Shown here in pieces: positions 19,333 to 29,034 of a DNA stretch of 64,000 nt (position 1 is its first letter; every line of letters begins with the position of its first letter). The notes under the pieces are model-generated. The model was not told the origin of the DNA, made no database searches, and worked only from the letters and a program-made list of their open reading frames with translations. The stretch spans positions 1 to 64,000 of the forward strand of contig NZ_JAAGVC010000028.1 in NCBI RefSeq assembly GCF_010858045.1, in the 5' to 3' direction. This DNA is from Nocardia cyriacigeorgica (GTDB lineage: Bacteria; Actinomycetota; Actinomycetes; Mycobacteriales; Mycobacteriaceae). Made by a program: the position numbers and the translations under genes.

Positions 19333-20625
19333 TCAGCCGAGGCCGGTTCCCGCCGCGGCCAGCGCCCGAACGCCCGGGCTGGTGGAGCGCCGGACGAAGG
19401 CGCACTCGGCCAGCCGGTCGACGTCACCGAGGGTCAGGGTGAGCGTCACCGACGGCTCGAGCCGGTAAGGCCTGCTCTCGATGATCGAGCCGAGCACCCG
19501 CCGCAGCCGCGACAGTTCCGCCCGCACGGCCACCGCATGATCGGGATCGCCGTAGAGGGCGTGACTCAGATCGGCGACCGACATCCCGCGCCGCCCACGC
19601 AGATGCAGCAGCAGCAGGATCTCCGCGTGCCGCACCGATAATGAACTGCGCCAATCGGATTCGCCGCCCACCGCGCTGACGACCGGCGTACCGGACAGGT
19701 CGAGGTTCATCCGGATCCCGGCGTGCGCACCCGCCCCGAGCGGCCGCACCAGCCAACCGCCGCGCAACGGCTCCGCCGAGCAGACGCCGAGCCCCGGGAC
19801 CTGCACCGCGCGTTCGGCATTCGGGATGGCGATGCGCTGCGGAGTGGCGATGCCGGTGGCGTGGGCCACCCAGCCGTGCTCGTCTACCAGCAGGGCGGGA
19901 CCGTTCAGCGTGGACAGTGTGGGCATCGCGGTGCTGCGCAACCGTTCCAGCCGATCCTGCTGCAGCCGCGCGATCTGGCCCTCCGCCAGCCGTGCGCCCG
20001 CGCCGACCAGTGCGGTGAGTGCGGGATGCAGGGTCAGCGCGGGCCCGCTGACGTCGACCACACCCAGCAGTTCGCCGGTGCGCGGATCATGAATCGGCGC
20101 CGCTGTGCAGTACCACGGATGCTGGGACTGCTCGAAATGCTCACCCGAGAACAGTTGCACCGGACTGGCTTCGGCGAGTGCGGTGCCGATGGCATTGGTG
20201 CCGACCACCGATTCGGTCCAGGTGGCGCCCTCCTGGAAACCCAGACCATCGGCACGGTTGCGGACCCGCGGTGAGCCGGCGCGCCACAACACCACGCCGT
20301 CGGCATCGGTGACCACCATGATCAGCTGCGACGCATCCGCGACCCCGGCGATCACCTGCATCAACTCAGTGATCACGCCCGCCAGCGGCGACATCCGGCG
20401 GCGTCGCTCGACCTCGTCGAGCCCGAGCACGGTGCGGGCATTGGGTTGGTCGGGTACCAGCCCCGCGGCCAGGACGCGCGACCACGAGCGCGCCACCAGG
20501 GTGCGCGGCCGCAACGGCGAACGTCCGCCGCTGATCACCGCGTCGTGCATGCGCACCAGGTCGCGGGCGTACCGGGGCAGGTCCGTCCCCGGTTCGATCG
20601 CGCCGAATTCGCCCACGACATCCAT
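19333..20625 (-). CDS. GAF-domain regulator with C-terminal winged helix
   Basis: A 430-residue regulator. The ATG at MDVVGEFGAIEPGTDLPRY was chosen over a longer upstream frame that overlaps the divergent gene. Residues about 20-90 match the AcoR-type N-terminal region. Residues about 90-230 form a GAF sensor (GATWTESVVGTNAIGTALAE, WYCTAAPIHDPRTGELLGVV). There is no AAA+ or Fis domain. Instead the C-terminus is a winged-helix unit (RHAEILLLLHLRGRRGMSVA, HALYGDPDHAVAVRAELSRL). It is divergent from the NTF2-fused flavin monooxygenase, its likely target. A second regulator of the same architecture lies downstream of that enzyme. Confidence 0.85.
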   Translation of the reverse strand: MDVVGEFGAIEPGTDLPRYARDLVRMHDAVISGGRSPLRPRTLVARSWSRVLAAGLVPDQPNARTVLGLDEVERRRRMSPLAGVITELMQVIAGVADASQLIMVVTDADGVVLWRAGSPRVRNRADGLGFQEGATWTESVVGTNAIGTALAEASPVQLFSGEHFEQSQHPWYCTAAPIHDPRTGELLGVVDVSGPALTLHPALTALVGAGARLAEGQIARLQQDRLERLRSTAMPTLSTLNGPALLVDEHGWVAHATGIATPQRIAIPNAERAVQVPGLGVCSAEPLRGGWLVRPLGAGAHAGIRMNLDLSGTPVVSAVGGESDWRSSLSVRHAEILLLLHLRGRRGMSVADLSHALYGDPDHAVAVRAELSRLRRVLGSIIESRPYRLEPSVTLTLTLGDVDRLAECAFVRRSTSPGVRALAAAGTGLG

Positions 20626-20690
20626 CCTGATCTGCTCGGTGCGCGCGGCCGGGCGAGGCTCGCGCGCCTCGCCGCGTGCGCACACCGATG

Positions 20691-20729
20691 TTGCAACGCC
20701 TTGCAACGATTGTGACACCGGATCCGGTG
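20691..20729. promoter_or_regulatory. Operator-like repeats upstream of the NTF2-FMO gene
   Basis: Two direct copies of TTGCAACG ten bases apart (20691-20698, 20701-20708), one helical turn, are followed by a perfect 14-bp palindrome CACCGGATCCGGTG (20716-20729). The cluster sits in the 147-base gap between the divergent GAF regulator and monooxygenase genes, 44 bases upstream of the enzyme start. It is a good candidate binding site for the GAF regulator. Confidence 0.5.
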
Positions 20730-20772
20730 ACGTGTGCTGTAGCTCACAGATCCGCTGGAGAAGGAGAATCCG

Positions 20773-22590
20773 ATGACCCGGACACTGGAGCCGACGCCCG
20801 ATACGCAGACACCGCAGCAGCGGGTGGATGCCTGGCTGCGGGACTTCGAGATGGCGCTGGCGGACCGCGATGTGGAGGCCGCGGCCGCGATGTTCGCCCT
20901 CGACGGTTTCTGGCGCGACCTGGTGGCCTTCACCTGGAACATCAAGACCCTCGAGGGCCGCGAGGATATCGCCGACATGCTGCGCGCGCGGCTGAACGGC
21001 ACCGATCCGGGCAACTTCCACACCACCGAAGAGCCCACCGAGGACGGTGGGGTGATCACGGCGTGGATCGGCTTCGAGACCGCCGCCGGCCGCGCGGTCG
21101 GGCATTTGCGGCTCAAGGATGAAGGCGCGTGGACGCTGCTCACCAGCCTGCGCGAACTCAAAGGGCACGAGGAGAGCAAGGGCCCGCGCCGGCCGCGTGG
21201 TGTGGTGCACGGCGCCGACCCGGACCGGGTGACCTGGTCCGAGCGCCGCGCCGAGGAGGAACGTGAACTCGGCCGCAGCCGTCAGCCCTATGTGCTGGTT
21301 GTCGGCGGTGGGCAGGGCGGGATCGCGCTGGGCGCGCGGTTACGTCAGCTCGGGGTGCCCGCGCTCGTCGTCGACAAGCACGAACGTCCCGGCGACCAGT
21401 GGCGCAAACGGTACAAGTCGCTGTGCCTGCACGATCCGGTCTGGTACGACCACCTGCCGTATCTGCCGTTCCCGGACAACTGGCCGGTGTTCACCCCCAA
21501 GGACAAGATCGGCGACTGGCTCGAGATGTACACCCGGGTGATGGAGGTGCCGTACTGGTCGAAGACCACCTGCACCTCGGCCACCTACGACGAGATCGCG
21601 GGTGAATGGGAAGTCGACGTCCTGCGCGACGGCGAGGCCATCGAACTGCGGCCGACCCAGCTGGTGCTCGCCACCGGCATGTCGGGTAAGCCGAACATCC
21701 CGAGTTTCCCTGGGATGGACCGTTTCCGGGGCGAACAGCATCATTCGAGCAAGCATCCGGGCCCGGACGCCTACGCGGGCAAGCGCGCGGTGGTCATCGG
21801 CTCCAACAACTCCGCCCACGACATCTGCGCGGCGCTGTGGGAGGTGGGCGCCGAGGTGACGATGGTGCAGCGCAGCTCGACCCACATCGTGCGCTCGGAT
21901 TCGCTGATGGAGCTCGGCCTCGGCGATCTGTACTCCGAACGCGCCCTCGCGGCGGGCATGACCACCGACAAGGCCGATCTGACCTTCGCCTCGCTGCCGT
22001 ACCGGATCATGCCGCAGTTCCAGATCCCGGTGTACCAGGCCATCCGGGAGCGCGACGCCGAGTTCTACGACCGGCTCGAACGCGCCGGTTTCCAACTCGA
22101 CTGGGGCGACGACGGTTCGGGCCTGTTCATGAAGTATCTGCGCCGCGGCTCCGGGTACTACATCGACGTCGGCGCCTCGGAATTGATCGCCGACGGCAAG
22201 ATCGCACTGGCCCATGGCGAGGTCCGCGAGCTCACCGAGGACGCCGTCGTCCTCGAGGACGGCACCGAACTGCCCGCCGATCTGGTCGTCTACGCCACCG
22301 GCTACGGCTCGATGAACGGCTGGGCCGCCGATCTGATCGGCCAGGACGTCGCCGACAAGGTGGGCAAATGCTGGGGCTATGGTTCCGGCACCACCAAGGA
22401 CCCGGGCCCGTGGGAAGGCGAGCTGCGCAATATGTGGAAGCCGACCAGGCAGGAGGGGCTGTGGTTCCACGGCGGCAACCTGCACCAATCCCGGCACTAC
22501 TCGCTGTATCTGGCGCTGCAACTCAAAGCGCGCTACGAGGGCATCCCGACACCGGTCTATGGGATGGGCCCGGTGCACCATCTGAGCTGA
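20773..22590 (+). CDS. Flavin-containing monooxygenase with N-terminal NTF2-like domain
   Basis: A 605-residue fusion starting at an ATG after GAGAAGGAG. Residues 1-150 are an NTF2-like domain (DFEMALADRDVEAAAAMFAL ... AVGHLRLKDEGAWTLLTSLR). Residues 170-605 are a group B flavin monooxygenase: FAD-binding VLVVGGGQGGIALGARL, NADPH-binding VVIGSNNSAHDICAAL, and the signature region FRGEQHHSSKH, in which the final aromatic of the FMO/BVMO fingerprint is replaced. The C-terminal VVYATGYGSMNGW is also typical. It probably oxygenates a small organic substrate. Two GAF regulators flank it, and an ALDH operon lies 1.4 kb downstream. A perfect hairpin follows the stop. Confidence 0.88.
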   Translation: MTRTLEPTPDTQTPQQRVDAWLRDFEMALADRDVEAAAAMFALDGFWRDLVAFTWNIKTLEGREDIADMLRARLNGTDPGNFHTTEEPTEDGGVITAWIGFETAAGRAVGHLRLKDEGAWTLLTSLRELKGHEESKGPRRPRGVVHGADPDRVTWSERRAEEERELGRSRQPYVLVVGGGQGGIALGARLRQLGVPALVVDKHERPGDQWRKRYKSLCLHDPVWYDHLPYLPFPDNWPVFTPKDKIGDWLEMYTRVMEVPYWSKTTCTSATYDEIAGEWEVDVLRDGEAIELRPTQLVLATGMSGKPNIPSFPGMDRFRGEQHHSSKHPGPDAYAGKRAVVIGSNNSAHDICAALWEVGAEVTMVQRSSTHIVRSDSLMELGLGDLYSERALAAGMTTDKADLTFASLPYRIMPQFQIPVYQAIRERDAEFYDRLERAGFQLDWGDDGSGLFMKYLRRGSGYYIDVGASELIADGKIALAHGEVRELTEDAVVLEDGTELPADLVVYATGYGSMNGWAADLIGQDVADKVGKCWGYGSGTTKDPGPWEGELRNMWKPTRQEGLWFHGGNLHQSRHYSLYLALQLKARYEGIPTPVYGMGPVHHLS

Positions 22591-22602
22591 TTTTCCATCG
22601 AC

Positions 22603-22632
22603 TGCCGCACCGATCCCCGGATCGGTGCGGCA
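22603..22632 (+). terminator. Perfect hairpin after the NTF2-FMO gene
   Basis: A 14-bp perfect stem (TGCCGCACCGATCC / GGATCGGTGCGGCA) separated by only CC starts 13 bases after the stop codon. It probably isolates the monooxygenase from the second GAF regulator, whose start is 38 bases further on. Confidence 0.65.
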
Positions 22633-22670
22633 TGATGGAAGTAGTCGAAGATGTGACCAGGAAGACATAG

Positions 22671-23894
22671 ATGGCGGCACACAGCACGCTCGCCGAGCAG
22701 CGGGCCGCGCTGGAAAAGGAATGGTCCCGCTGGGTTCCCGGCAGGTCGCATCCCGTGCTGCCCCGAGTCGCCGGATCCGGTCTGCGCAGCGAGGTCGCGC
22801 AATCCTGGATGCGTTCGGTGCGCACCGTCGACCCGGCCACCGCGAGCGCACCCGCCGTGGATTCCGCCGACGTCGGTGCCCGCTGGGCCGAGTCCCCGCT
22901 ACGCGAACCGGTCACCCAGCTCGCCGACCAGCTGCACAATGTCGCCCACGACGCCGGCTATGTCGCCGCGGTCACCGACGAGAGCGGCACCATCCTGTGG
23001 TCCTTCGGCGGGCCGGTGATGCGCCGCCGCGCCGAACAGGTCAATTTCGCGCCCGGTGGTCGCTGGGACGAAGAACATATGGGCACCAACGCACTGTCGC
23101 TGGCCATGCAGACCGGCAAACCCAGCACCGTGTTCTCCGCCGAACATCTGGTCGCGGCCCTGCACGGCTGGGTGTGTTACTGCGCGCCGATCCACGCCCC
23201 CGACGGGCGCAGGCTCGGCGTGCTCGATCTCTCCTCGACGTGGGACCGTTCGCATCCGCTGGCCATGTCGACGGTGCAGTCGCTGGTCACCGCGGTGGAG
23301 GCGCGGCTGCACGCGGCGGCCGCCACCCGGCCGGGCGTCCGGCTGACCTGCCTCGGCGGCTCCCGCCTGATGCGCGACGGACACCCGGTGCGGTTGCGGC
23401 CGCGCCAACTTGAGATCCTCACCCTGCTCGCGCTCGAACCCGACGGCTTCACCCCGGAACGATTGCACTACGCCATCTACGGCGACCGGCCCGCCACCTC
23501 GAGCACGCTCAAGGCCGATGTCTCACACCTGCGCCGGGCCACCGGCGGTGAGATCGCCAACCGCGTCTACCAGCTCACCACCCCGCTGTCCTGCGACGCC
23601 GTGGATCTGCTCGGCGCACTCGAAGCCGGTGACACGGCCACCGCGGTGCGGATGTATCGCGGGCCGCTGCTGCCCGGTTCGCAGACGCCGGGGATCGTGG
23701 AGTGGCGCGATCACCTCGAGGTCGCGGTGCGCACGGCGGTGCTGTCCGACGACGAGCCCGACAACGCGCTGCGCTACGGCGAGCGGGCGCCCGACGATAT
23801 CGAGATCCACGAGCACGCACTGCGATTGCTGCCGCCCAACGATGGGCGCCGGGCCGTCGCCGCGGCCAGGCTGCATACCGCCCTCCGTTCCTGA
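22671..23894 (+). CDS. Second GAF-domain regulator with C-terminal winged helix
   Basis: A 407-residue paralogue of the regulator at 19.3-20.6 kb. The N-terminal region (LRSEVAQSWMRSVRTVDPAT) is followed by a GAF sensor (GGRWDEEHMGTNALSLAMQT, WVCYCAPIHAPDGRRLGVLD) and a winged-helix C-terminus (LRPRQLEILTLLALEPDGFT, YGDRPATSSTLKADVSHLRR). It lacks the AAA+ and Fis domains of AcoR-type activators. The next gene on the same strand is the aldehyde dehydrogenase, 133 bases away with its own leader. Control of the ALDH operon, the monooxygenase or both is inferred. Confidence 0.85.
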   Translation: MAAHSTLAEQRAALEKEWSRWVPGRSHPVLPRVAGSGLRSEVAQSWMRSVRTVDPATASAPAVDSADVGARWAESPLREPVTQLADQLHNVAHDAGYVAAVTDESGTILWSFGGPVMRRRAEQVNFAPGGRWDEEHMGTNALSLAMQTGKPSTVFSAEHLVAALHGWVCYCAPIHAPDGRRLGVLDLSSTWDRSHPLAMSTVQSLVTAVEARLHAAAATRPGVRLTCLGGSRLMRDGHPVRLRPRQLEILTLLALEPDGFTPERLHYAIYGDRPATSSTLKADVSHLRRATGGEIANRVYQLTTPLSCDAVDLLGALEAGDTATAVRMYRGPLLPGSQTPGIVEWRDHLEVAVRTAVLSDDEPDNALRYGERAPDDIEIHEHALRLLPPNDGRRAVAAARLHTALRS

Positions 23895-24027
23895 TCCACC
23901 CCGGATGACCTGCGGGTTCGGCGTGTCACCTCGGTAGTCAACCTTCTGCCAACCCAAGATCGCGATAGTGGTCTGCGTCACGAACGGTTGCTCGTGCTAT
24001 CCGCCGACTCGATGAGGAGCATGCGAC

Positions 24028-25544
<1,517 letters not shown>

Positions 25545-25545
<1 letters not shown>

Positions 25546-25946
25546 TGGCCGAGGACGTGACCCGCGTCGAGATCACCGAACAGGCCGAGCAGCTGCTCGA
25601 GGGTCTGATCCGGCGGCACGGCGCGGTCATGTTCCACCAGTCCGGCGGATGCTGCGACGGCAGCTCGCCGATGTGTTACCCGCGCGGGGAGTTCCGTGTG
25701 GGTGCCTCGGATGTGCTGCTCGGGACGGTCGCCGCGGATACGCCGTTCTGGATGAGCGCCGATCAGTACGAGTACTGGAAGCACACCCACCTCACCGTGG
25801 ATGTGGTTCCCGGCCGTGGCAGCGGATTCTCGTTGGAAGCGCCCGAAGGCGTGCGCTTCCTCATCCGCTCCCGGCTGCTCACCGATGACGAGTTCACCCG
25901 GCTCGAGGCCGCGCCTGCGCCCCGCACCGGCGCCGAACTCGAATAG
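25545..25946 (+). CDS. DUF779 protein
   Basis: A 133-residue member of DUF779, a family almost always encoded beside ExaC-type aldehyde dehydrogenases. The conserved Cys-rich block is FHQSGGCCDGSSPMCYPRGE, and the downstream YWKHTHLTVDVVPGRGSGFS is also conserved. Its role is unknown, and the cysteines could bind metal or serve a maturation function. The start overlaps the aldehyde dehydrogenase stop codon. A bidirectional hairpin follows. Confidence 0.9.
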
Positions 25947-25991
25947 CCCTGCGCGGCAGTGGGGTTCGCCCGCCCCGCCCGCGCATCGGAA

Positions 25992-26031
25992 AGATCTGCC
26001 CACCGGCTGTGCCGCGCCGGTGGGCAGATCT
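25992..26031. terminator. Bidirectional terminator between DUF779 and tautomerase genes
   Basis: A perfect 16-bp stem (AGATCTGCCCACCGGC / GCCGGTGGGCAGATCT) with an 8-nt loop, flanked by short A and T runs. It lies between two convergent genes and can serve both. Confidence 0.8.
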
Positions 26032-26049
26032 GCTTTCTGTCGCAGCCGT

Positions 26050-26472
26050 TCAGTACGGGATCGGCGCGTTTGCCTGCGCCCACGCCTTCTCGGCATCGCT
26101 GCCTGCCTGCGGTGGGAACTGGCCGGCGATCTTCCACAGATCGCGCGGGGATTCGTAGGTGTGGAATTCCCAGTGCAAGCCGCGGTCGCGGGTGTAGGGG
26201 ACCATGATCGAATCGAGTCTGTCGGTGGAGCGGCGACGCATATCGGGATCGTCCAGATGACGGGCGAGGTGTTCCACCACGATCCGGACGGTGTCGGCCG
26301 CCGGTTTACCGCCGACATAGAAGTCCGGTTCGGCGGTTTCCTTGAACAGCACGACCACGTAGAACGCCGGCAGGCCGAAGCTGGTGTACAGGTCGGTGAT
26401 GTCCCGGGCGAAATCCTGTTTGTCCTTGTCGGAGTAGGTGTTCGCGGGGTGATAGATGTGCCACAGCGGCAT
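26050..26472 (-). CDS. Tautomerase superfamily protein (cis-CaaD-like, Tautomerase_3)
   Basis: A 140-residue protein with Pro directly after the initiator Met (MPLWHIYHPANTYSDKDKQ), the catalytic amino-terminal proline of the tautomerase superfamily. The length is that of the cis-3-chloroacrylic acid dehalogenase group. Arginines in MRRRSTDRLD and the Tyr/Glu in WEFHTYESPRDLW match the positions expected for that group's active site. Fungal and bacterial relatives are mostly of unknown substrate. It lies 26 bases downstream of the SDR gene on the same strand and is probably cotranscribed under the TetR operator at 27.3 kb. Confidence 0.75.
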   Translation of the reverse strand: MPLWHIYHPANTYSDKDKQDFARDITDLYTSFGLPAFYVVVLFKETAEPDFYVGGKPAADTVRIVVEHLARHLDDPDMRRRSTDRLDSIMVPYTRDRGLHWEFHTYESPRDLWKIAGQFPPQAGSDAEKAWAQANAPIPY

Positions 26473-26498
26473 GGCTGGTCCTTTCGGGTTCGGCGGTC

Positions 26499-27200
26499 TC
26501 AGCGGCCGATGGCCACGGCGAGATCTTCGACGGGGCCGGACAGCGCTGCCTTCATCCGGCGCGAGACCTCATCGACGAGCACTTCGATCTCACCTTTCTC
26601 GACGCCGTCGAAAACCGCCGCCGCCACTGCGGCGGGGGCGATCTTGTCGACCGGGAGATGGGCGACCATCTCGGTATCGGCGAAGCCCAGATGCACCCCG
26701 ACGACCTGGGTGCGCTGTGCGGCGAGCTCGAGCCGCAGGGAGTTGGTCATCGACCAGAACGCGGCCTTCGAGGCGCCATAGGCCGCGGCGCCGGAGCCCC
26801 ACGACAGCACCGAATGGATATCGACCAGCGCGCCACCACCGTGGGCCGCCAGAATCGGCGCGAAGGCCTGCGCGACCCGGAGTGGGCCGAACACATTCGT
26901 ATCGAAAGTGGCCTGCACATCGGTTATTTCGGCTGTCAGCAGGGGTGCGGGGAGTAGCGCGCCCGCATTGTTGACGACGATGTCGACATCTCCCGCAGCG
27001 AGCGCCGCAGCGGTGACGGAATCGGGATCGGTCACATCCAGCGCGAGCGGTACCACGCGCGGATCGTCGCTCGGAGCCGGTGTCCGGGCCGTCGCGTAGA
27101 CCTTCGCGGCCCCGCGCCGCAGCAGTTCGTCCACGAACGCGCGCCCGAGTCCGCGCTGCCCGCCGGTCACCAGCGCGACCGAGCCTTCGATTCTGGTCAT
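26499..27200 (-). CDS. Short-chain dehydrogenase/reductase
   Basis: A 233-residue classical SDR. The cofactor motif is TGGQRGLGRA, then NNAG and the catalytic YGASK, with Ser in DIHSVLSWGSGAAAYGASK. The Arg in ATARTP after strand 2 hints at NADPH preference. The substrate is unknown. Two genes (SDR and tautomerase) form a unit divergent from a TetR regulator, with a near-perfect operator in between. Confidence 0.9.
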   Translation of the reverse strand: MTRIEGSVALVTGGQRGLGRAFVDELLRRGAAKVYATARTPAPSDDPRVVPLALDVTDPDSVTAAALAAGDVDIVVNNAGALLPAPLLTAEITDVQATFDTNVFGPLRVAQAFAPILAAHGGGALVDIHSVLSWGSGAAAYGASKAAFWSMTNSLRLELAAQRTQVVGVHLGFADTEMVAHLPVDKIAPAAVAAAVFDGVEKGEIEVLVDEVSRRMKAALSGPVEDLAVAIGR

Positions 27201-27280
27201 CTTCGCCTCTTTCGAGTCATCCCCGCCGATCCGGACGTCCCTGGTCGGCTCGGGGAGGGAGCGTCACCACTCGACCGATT

Positions 27281-27300
27281 TAGATTATGATCATCATCTA
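27281..27300. promoter_or_regulatory. TetR-type operator between SDR and tetR
   Basis: The 20-bp palindrome TAGATTATGATCATCATCTA matches at nine of ten base pairs. It is strikingly AT-rich against its surroundings and lies midway between the divergent SDR (81 bases away) and TetR (70 bases away) starts. Control of both by the adjacent TetR protein is expected. Confidence 0.75.
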
Positions 27301-27369
27301 TACGGATGCGCAAGACTGTCCTGACCGACCGCGCCCTCCGTGCGCGCCGACCGATGGAAAGGAGCCGAT

Positions 27370-27951
27370 GTGCCGCGAGCATCCCGCGAACAGGCGCAAG
27401 CGCACCGCAGGCAGGTCCTCGACGCGGCCGCCGCGCAGGTCCGCGAACATGGGGCGGCCGCGATGACCGTCCCCGAGCTGATGGCCGCCGCCGGACTGAC
27501 CCACGGCGGTTTCTACCGGCACTTCCGGTCCAAGGAAGACCTGGTCACGCAGGCCTGCACGGCTGCGTACGCGGAGAAGATCGACGAAATGGACCGTATC
27601 CGCGCCGCGAGCGCGGACGGCGCGGCGGCCCGGCGCACCTTCATCCAGCGCTATCTGTCCACCGCCCACCGCGACACCCCCGCCAACGGGTGCGGCATCG
27701 CGGCGACCGCGGCCGACGTCGCCAGAGCGCCCGCCGACAGTCCGCTGCGCCAGGCCTACCTCGACGGCATCCAGAACATGATCGGCAAACTCGCCGAGTT
27801 CGACGACCGCTCGACCACCGACCCGGACCTGCTGGTCGAACTGTCGACCATGGCCGGAGCGCTGATGCTTGCGCGCGCCACCGGCGACGCCGAGCTCTCC
27901 CGCCGGATCCTCGAAGCCGCGCGCGATCACCTGGTCGGCGACCCCGAGTAG
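27370..27951 (+). CDS. TetR/AcrR family transcriptional regulator
   Basis: A 193-residue repressor. GTG was chosen because AAAGGAG lies seven bases upstream and the translated start (PRASREQAQAHRRQVLDAAA) is typical. The helix-turn-helix includes VPELMAAAGLTHGGFYRHFR. CGIAATAADVAR in the ligand-binding domain is typical of the subgroup that controls redox-responsive SDR/oxidoreductase genes, and its single Cys may matter. It is divergent from the SDR gene. Confidence 0.9.
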   Translation: MPRASREQAQAHRRQVLDAAAAQVREHGAAAMTVPELMAAAGLTHGGFYRHFRSKEDLVTQACTAAYAEKIDEMDRIRAASADGAAARRTFIQRYLSTAHRDTPANGCGIAATAADVARAPADSPLRQAYLDGIQNMIGKLAEFDDRSTTDPDLLVELSTMAGALMLARATGDAELSRRILEAARDHLVGDPE

Positions 27952-28013
27952 CGGCCGGTGCCGCGCCCTTTTCGGCCCGGTCGAAAAAATTCTCCGAAAT
28001 TCTTCGCCGGGGA

Positions 28014-28040
28014 TGTCGAGAATGTAGGGCGGGCTCCGTC
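28014..28040 (+). promoter_or_regulatory. ECF-type promoter upstream of the PNPOx-YCII-sigma operon
   Basis: TGTCGA (28014-28019) and CGTC (28037-28040) are spaced by 17 bases and end about 60 bases before the first gene. As I recall, published ECF42 targets carry a TGTCGA -35 and a CG(A/T)C-like -10 element, so this matches the sigma factor encoded at the end of the same operon. Confidence 0.6.
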
Positions 28041-28099
28041 CCAGGGGTACGAGCAGCCGATAACGGCTCGCTCGACGGCACCGACACAGGAGCGCATCG

Positions 28100-28597
28100 A
28101 TGGAACAGCACCAGATCACCGACATTCTCGAACGCCCGCTCAGCCGGGAGCTGCTCGCTCGCGATCTGACCAGGCTGGCCTACGTGGCACTCGACGGCAC
28201 CCCGCGCAATATCCCGATCGGGTTCACCTGGAACGGCACGCAGGTCGTGCTGTGCACCACCACGAACGCTCCGAAACTGCCCGCCCTGCGGCGCAACCCG
28301 CAGGTGGCGCTGACCATCGACACCGAGGTGCATCCGCCCAAGCTGCTGCTGATCCGGGGCCGGGCCGAGCTGGACGAGGTCGAGGGCATCCCGGAGGAGT
28401 ATCTGCAGATGAACGGCAGCTACCAGATGACTCCGGAGCAGCGGACGGTGTGGGAAGCCGAGGTGCGTTCGCTCTACGAGCGGATGGTCCGCATCGTCAT
28501 CACCCCGACCTGGGTGAAGCTCATCGACTTCGAGACCACCCTGCCCTCGCCGGTCGAGGAGTTGATCCGGCAACGCGACGAACGTCAGCGCGCCTGA
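28100..28597 (+). CDS. Pyridoxamine 5'-phosphate oxidase-like flavin-binding protein
   Basis: A 165-residue split-barrel protein of the PNPOx/F420-dependent superfamily, starting at an ATG after CAGGAGCG. ALDGTPRNIPIGFTWNGTQV and PQVALTIDTEVHP are typical barrel strands. C-terminal residues YERMVRIVITPTWVKLIDFE are also found in general stress-like PNPOx homologues. FMN, F420 or heme could be the ligand, and sequence alone does not decide. It leads an operon with YCII and ECF42 genes. Confidence 0.8.
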   Translation: MEQHQITDILERPLSRELLARDLTRLAYVALDGTPRNIPIGFTWNGTQVVLCTTTNAPKLPALRRNPQVALTIDTEVHPPKLLLIRGRAELDEVEGIPEEYLQMNGSYQMTPEQRTVWEAEVRSLYERMVRIVITPTWVKLIDFETTLPSPVEELIRQRDERQRA

Positions 28598-28626
28598 CCC
28601 CAGACCGACATCCCGAGGAGAAGACA

Positions 28627-29034
28627 ATGGCCAAGTACCTGCTGCTCAAGCACTACCGCGGCGCCCCGGCGCCCACCAACGACGTGCCGATGGACCAGTG
28701 GACCCCGGACGAAGTCACCGCCCACATTCAGTACATGGAAGATTTCGCCGCCCGGCTCCGATCCACCGGCGAATACGTCGACAGTCAGGCGCTCGCACCC
28801 CAGGGCACCTTCGTCCGCTCCGACGGCGAGGGCCGCCCGCCGGTCACCGACGGTCCCTTCGCCGAGACCAAGGACCTGATCGCCGGCTGGATGATGATCG
28901 ACGTCGACACCTACGAGCGCGCTCTCGAGCTGGCGGCGGAACTGTCGGCGGCGCCCGGCGCCGGCGGCAAGCCGATCCAGGAATGGCTCGAGCTGCGGCC
29001 GTTGTTCGCCGCGGCGCCCACCGTCACCGAGTGA
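28627..29034 (+). CDS. YCII/DGPF-domain protein
   Basis: A 135-residue YCII-domain protein with the signature TDGPFAETKDLIAGW (DGPF motif). The ATG follows GAGGAG. DGPF proteins are the constant partners of ECF42 sigma factors, and their biochemical role is not known. The stop codon overlaps the sigma factor start (GTGA), implying translational coupling. Confidence 0.9.
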   Translation: MAKYLLLKHYRGAPAPTNDVPMDQWTPDEVTAHIQYMEDFAARLRSTGEYVDSQALAPQGTFVRSDGEGRPPVTDGPFAETKDLIAGWMMIDVDTYERALELAAELSAAPGAGGKPIQEWLELRPLFAAAPTVTE

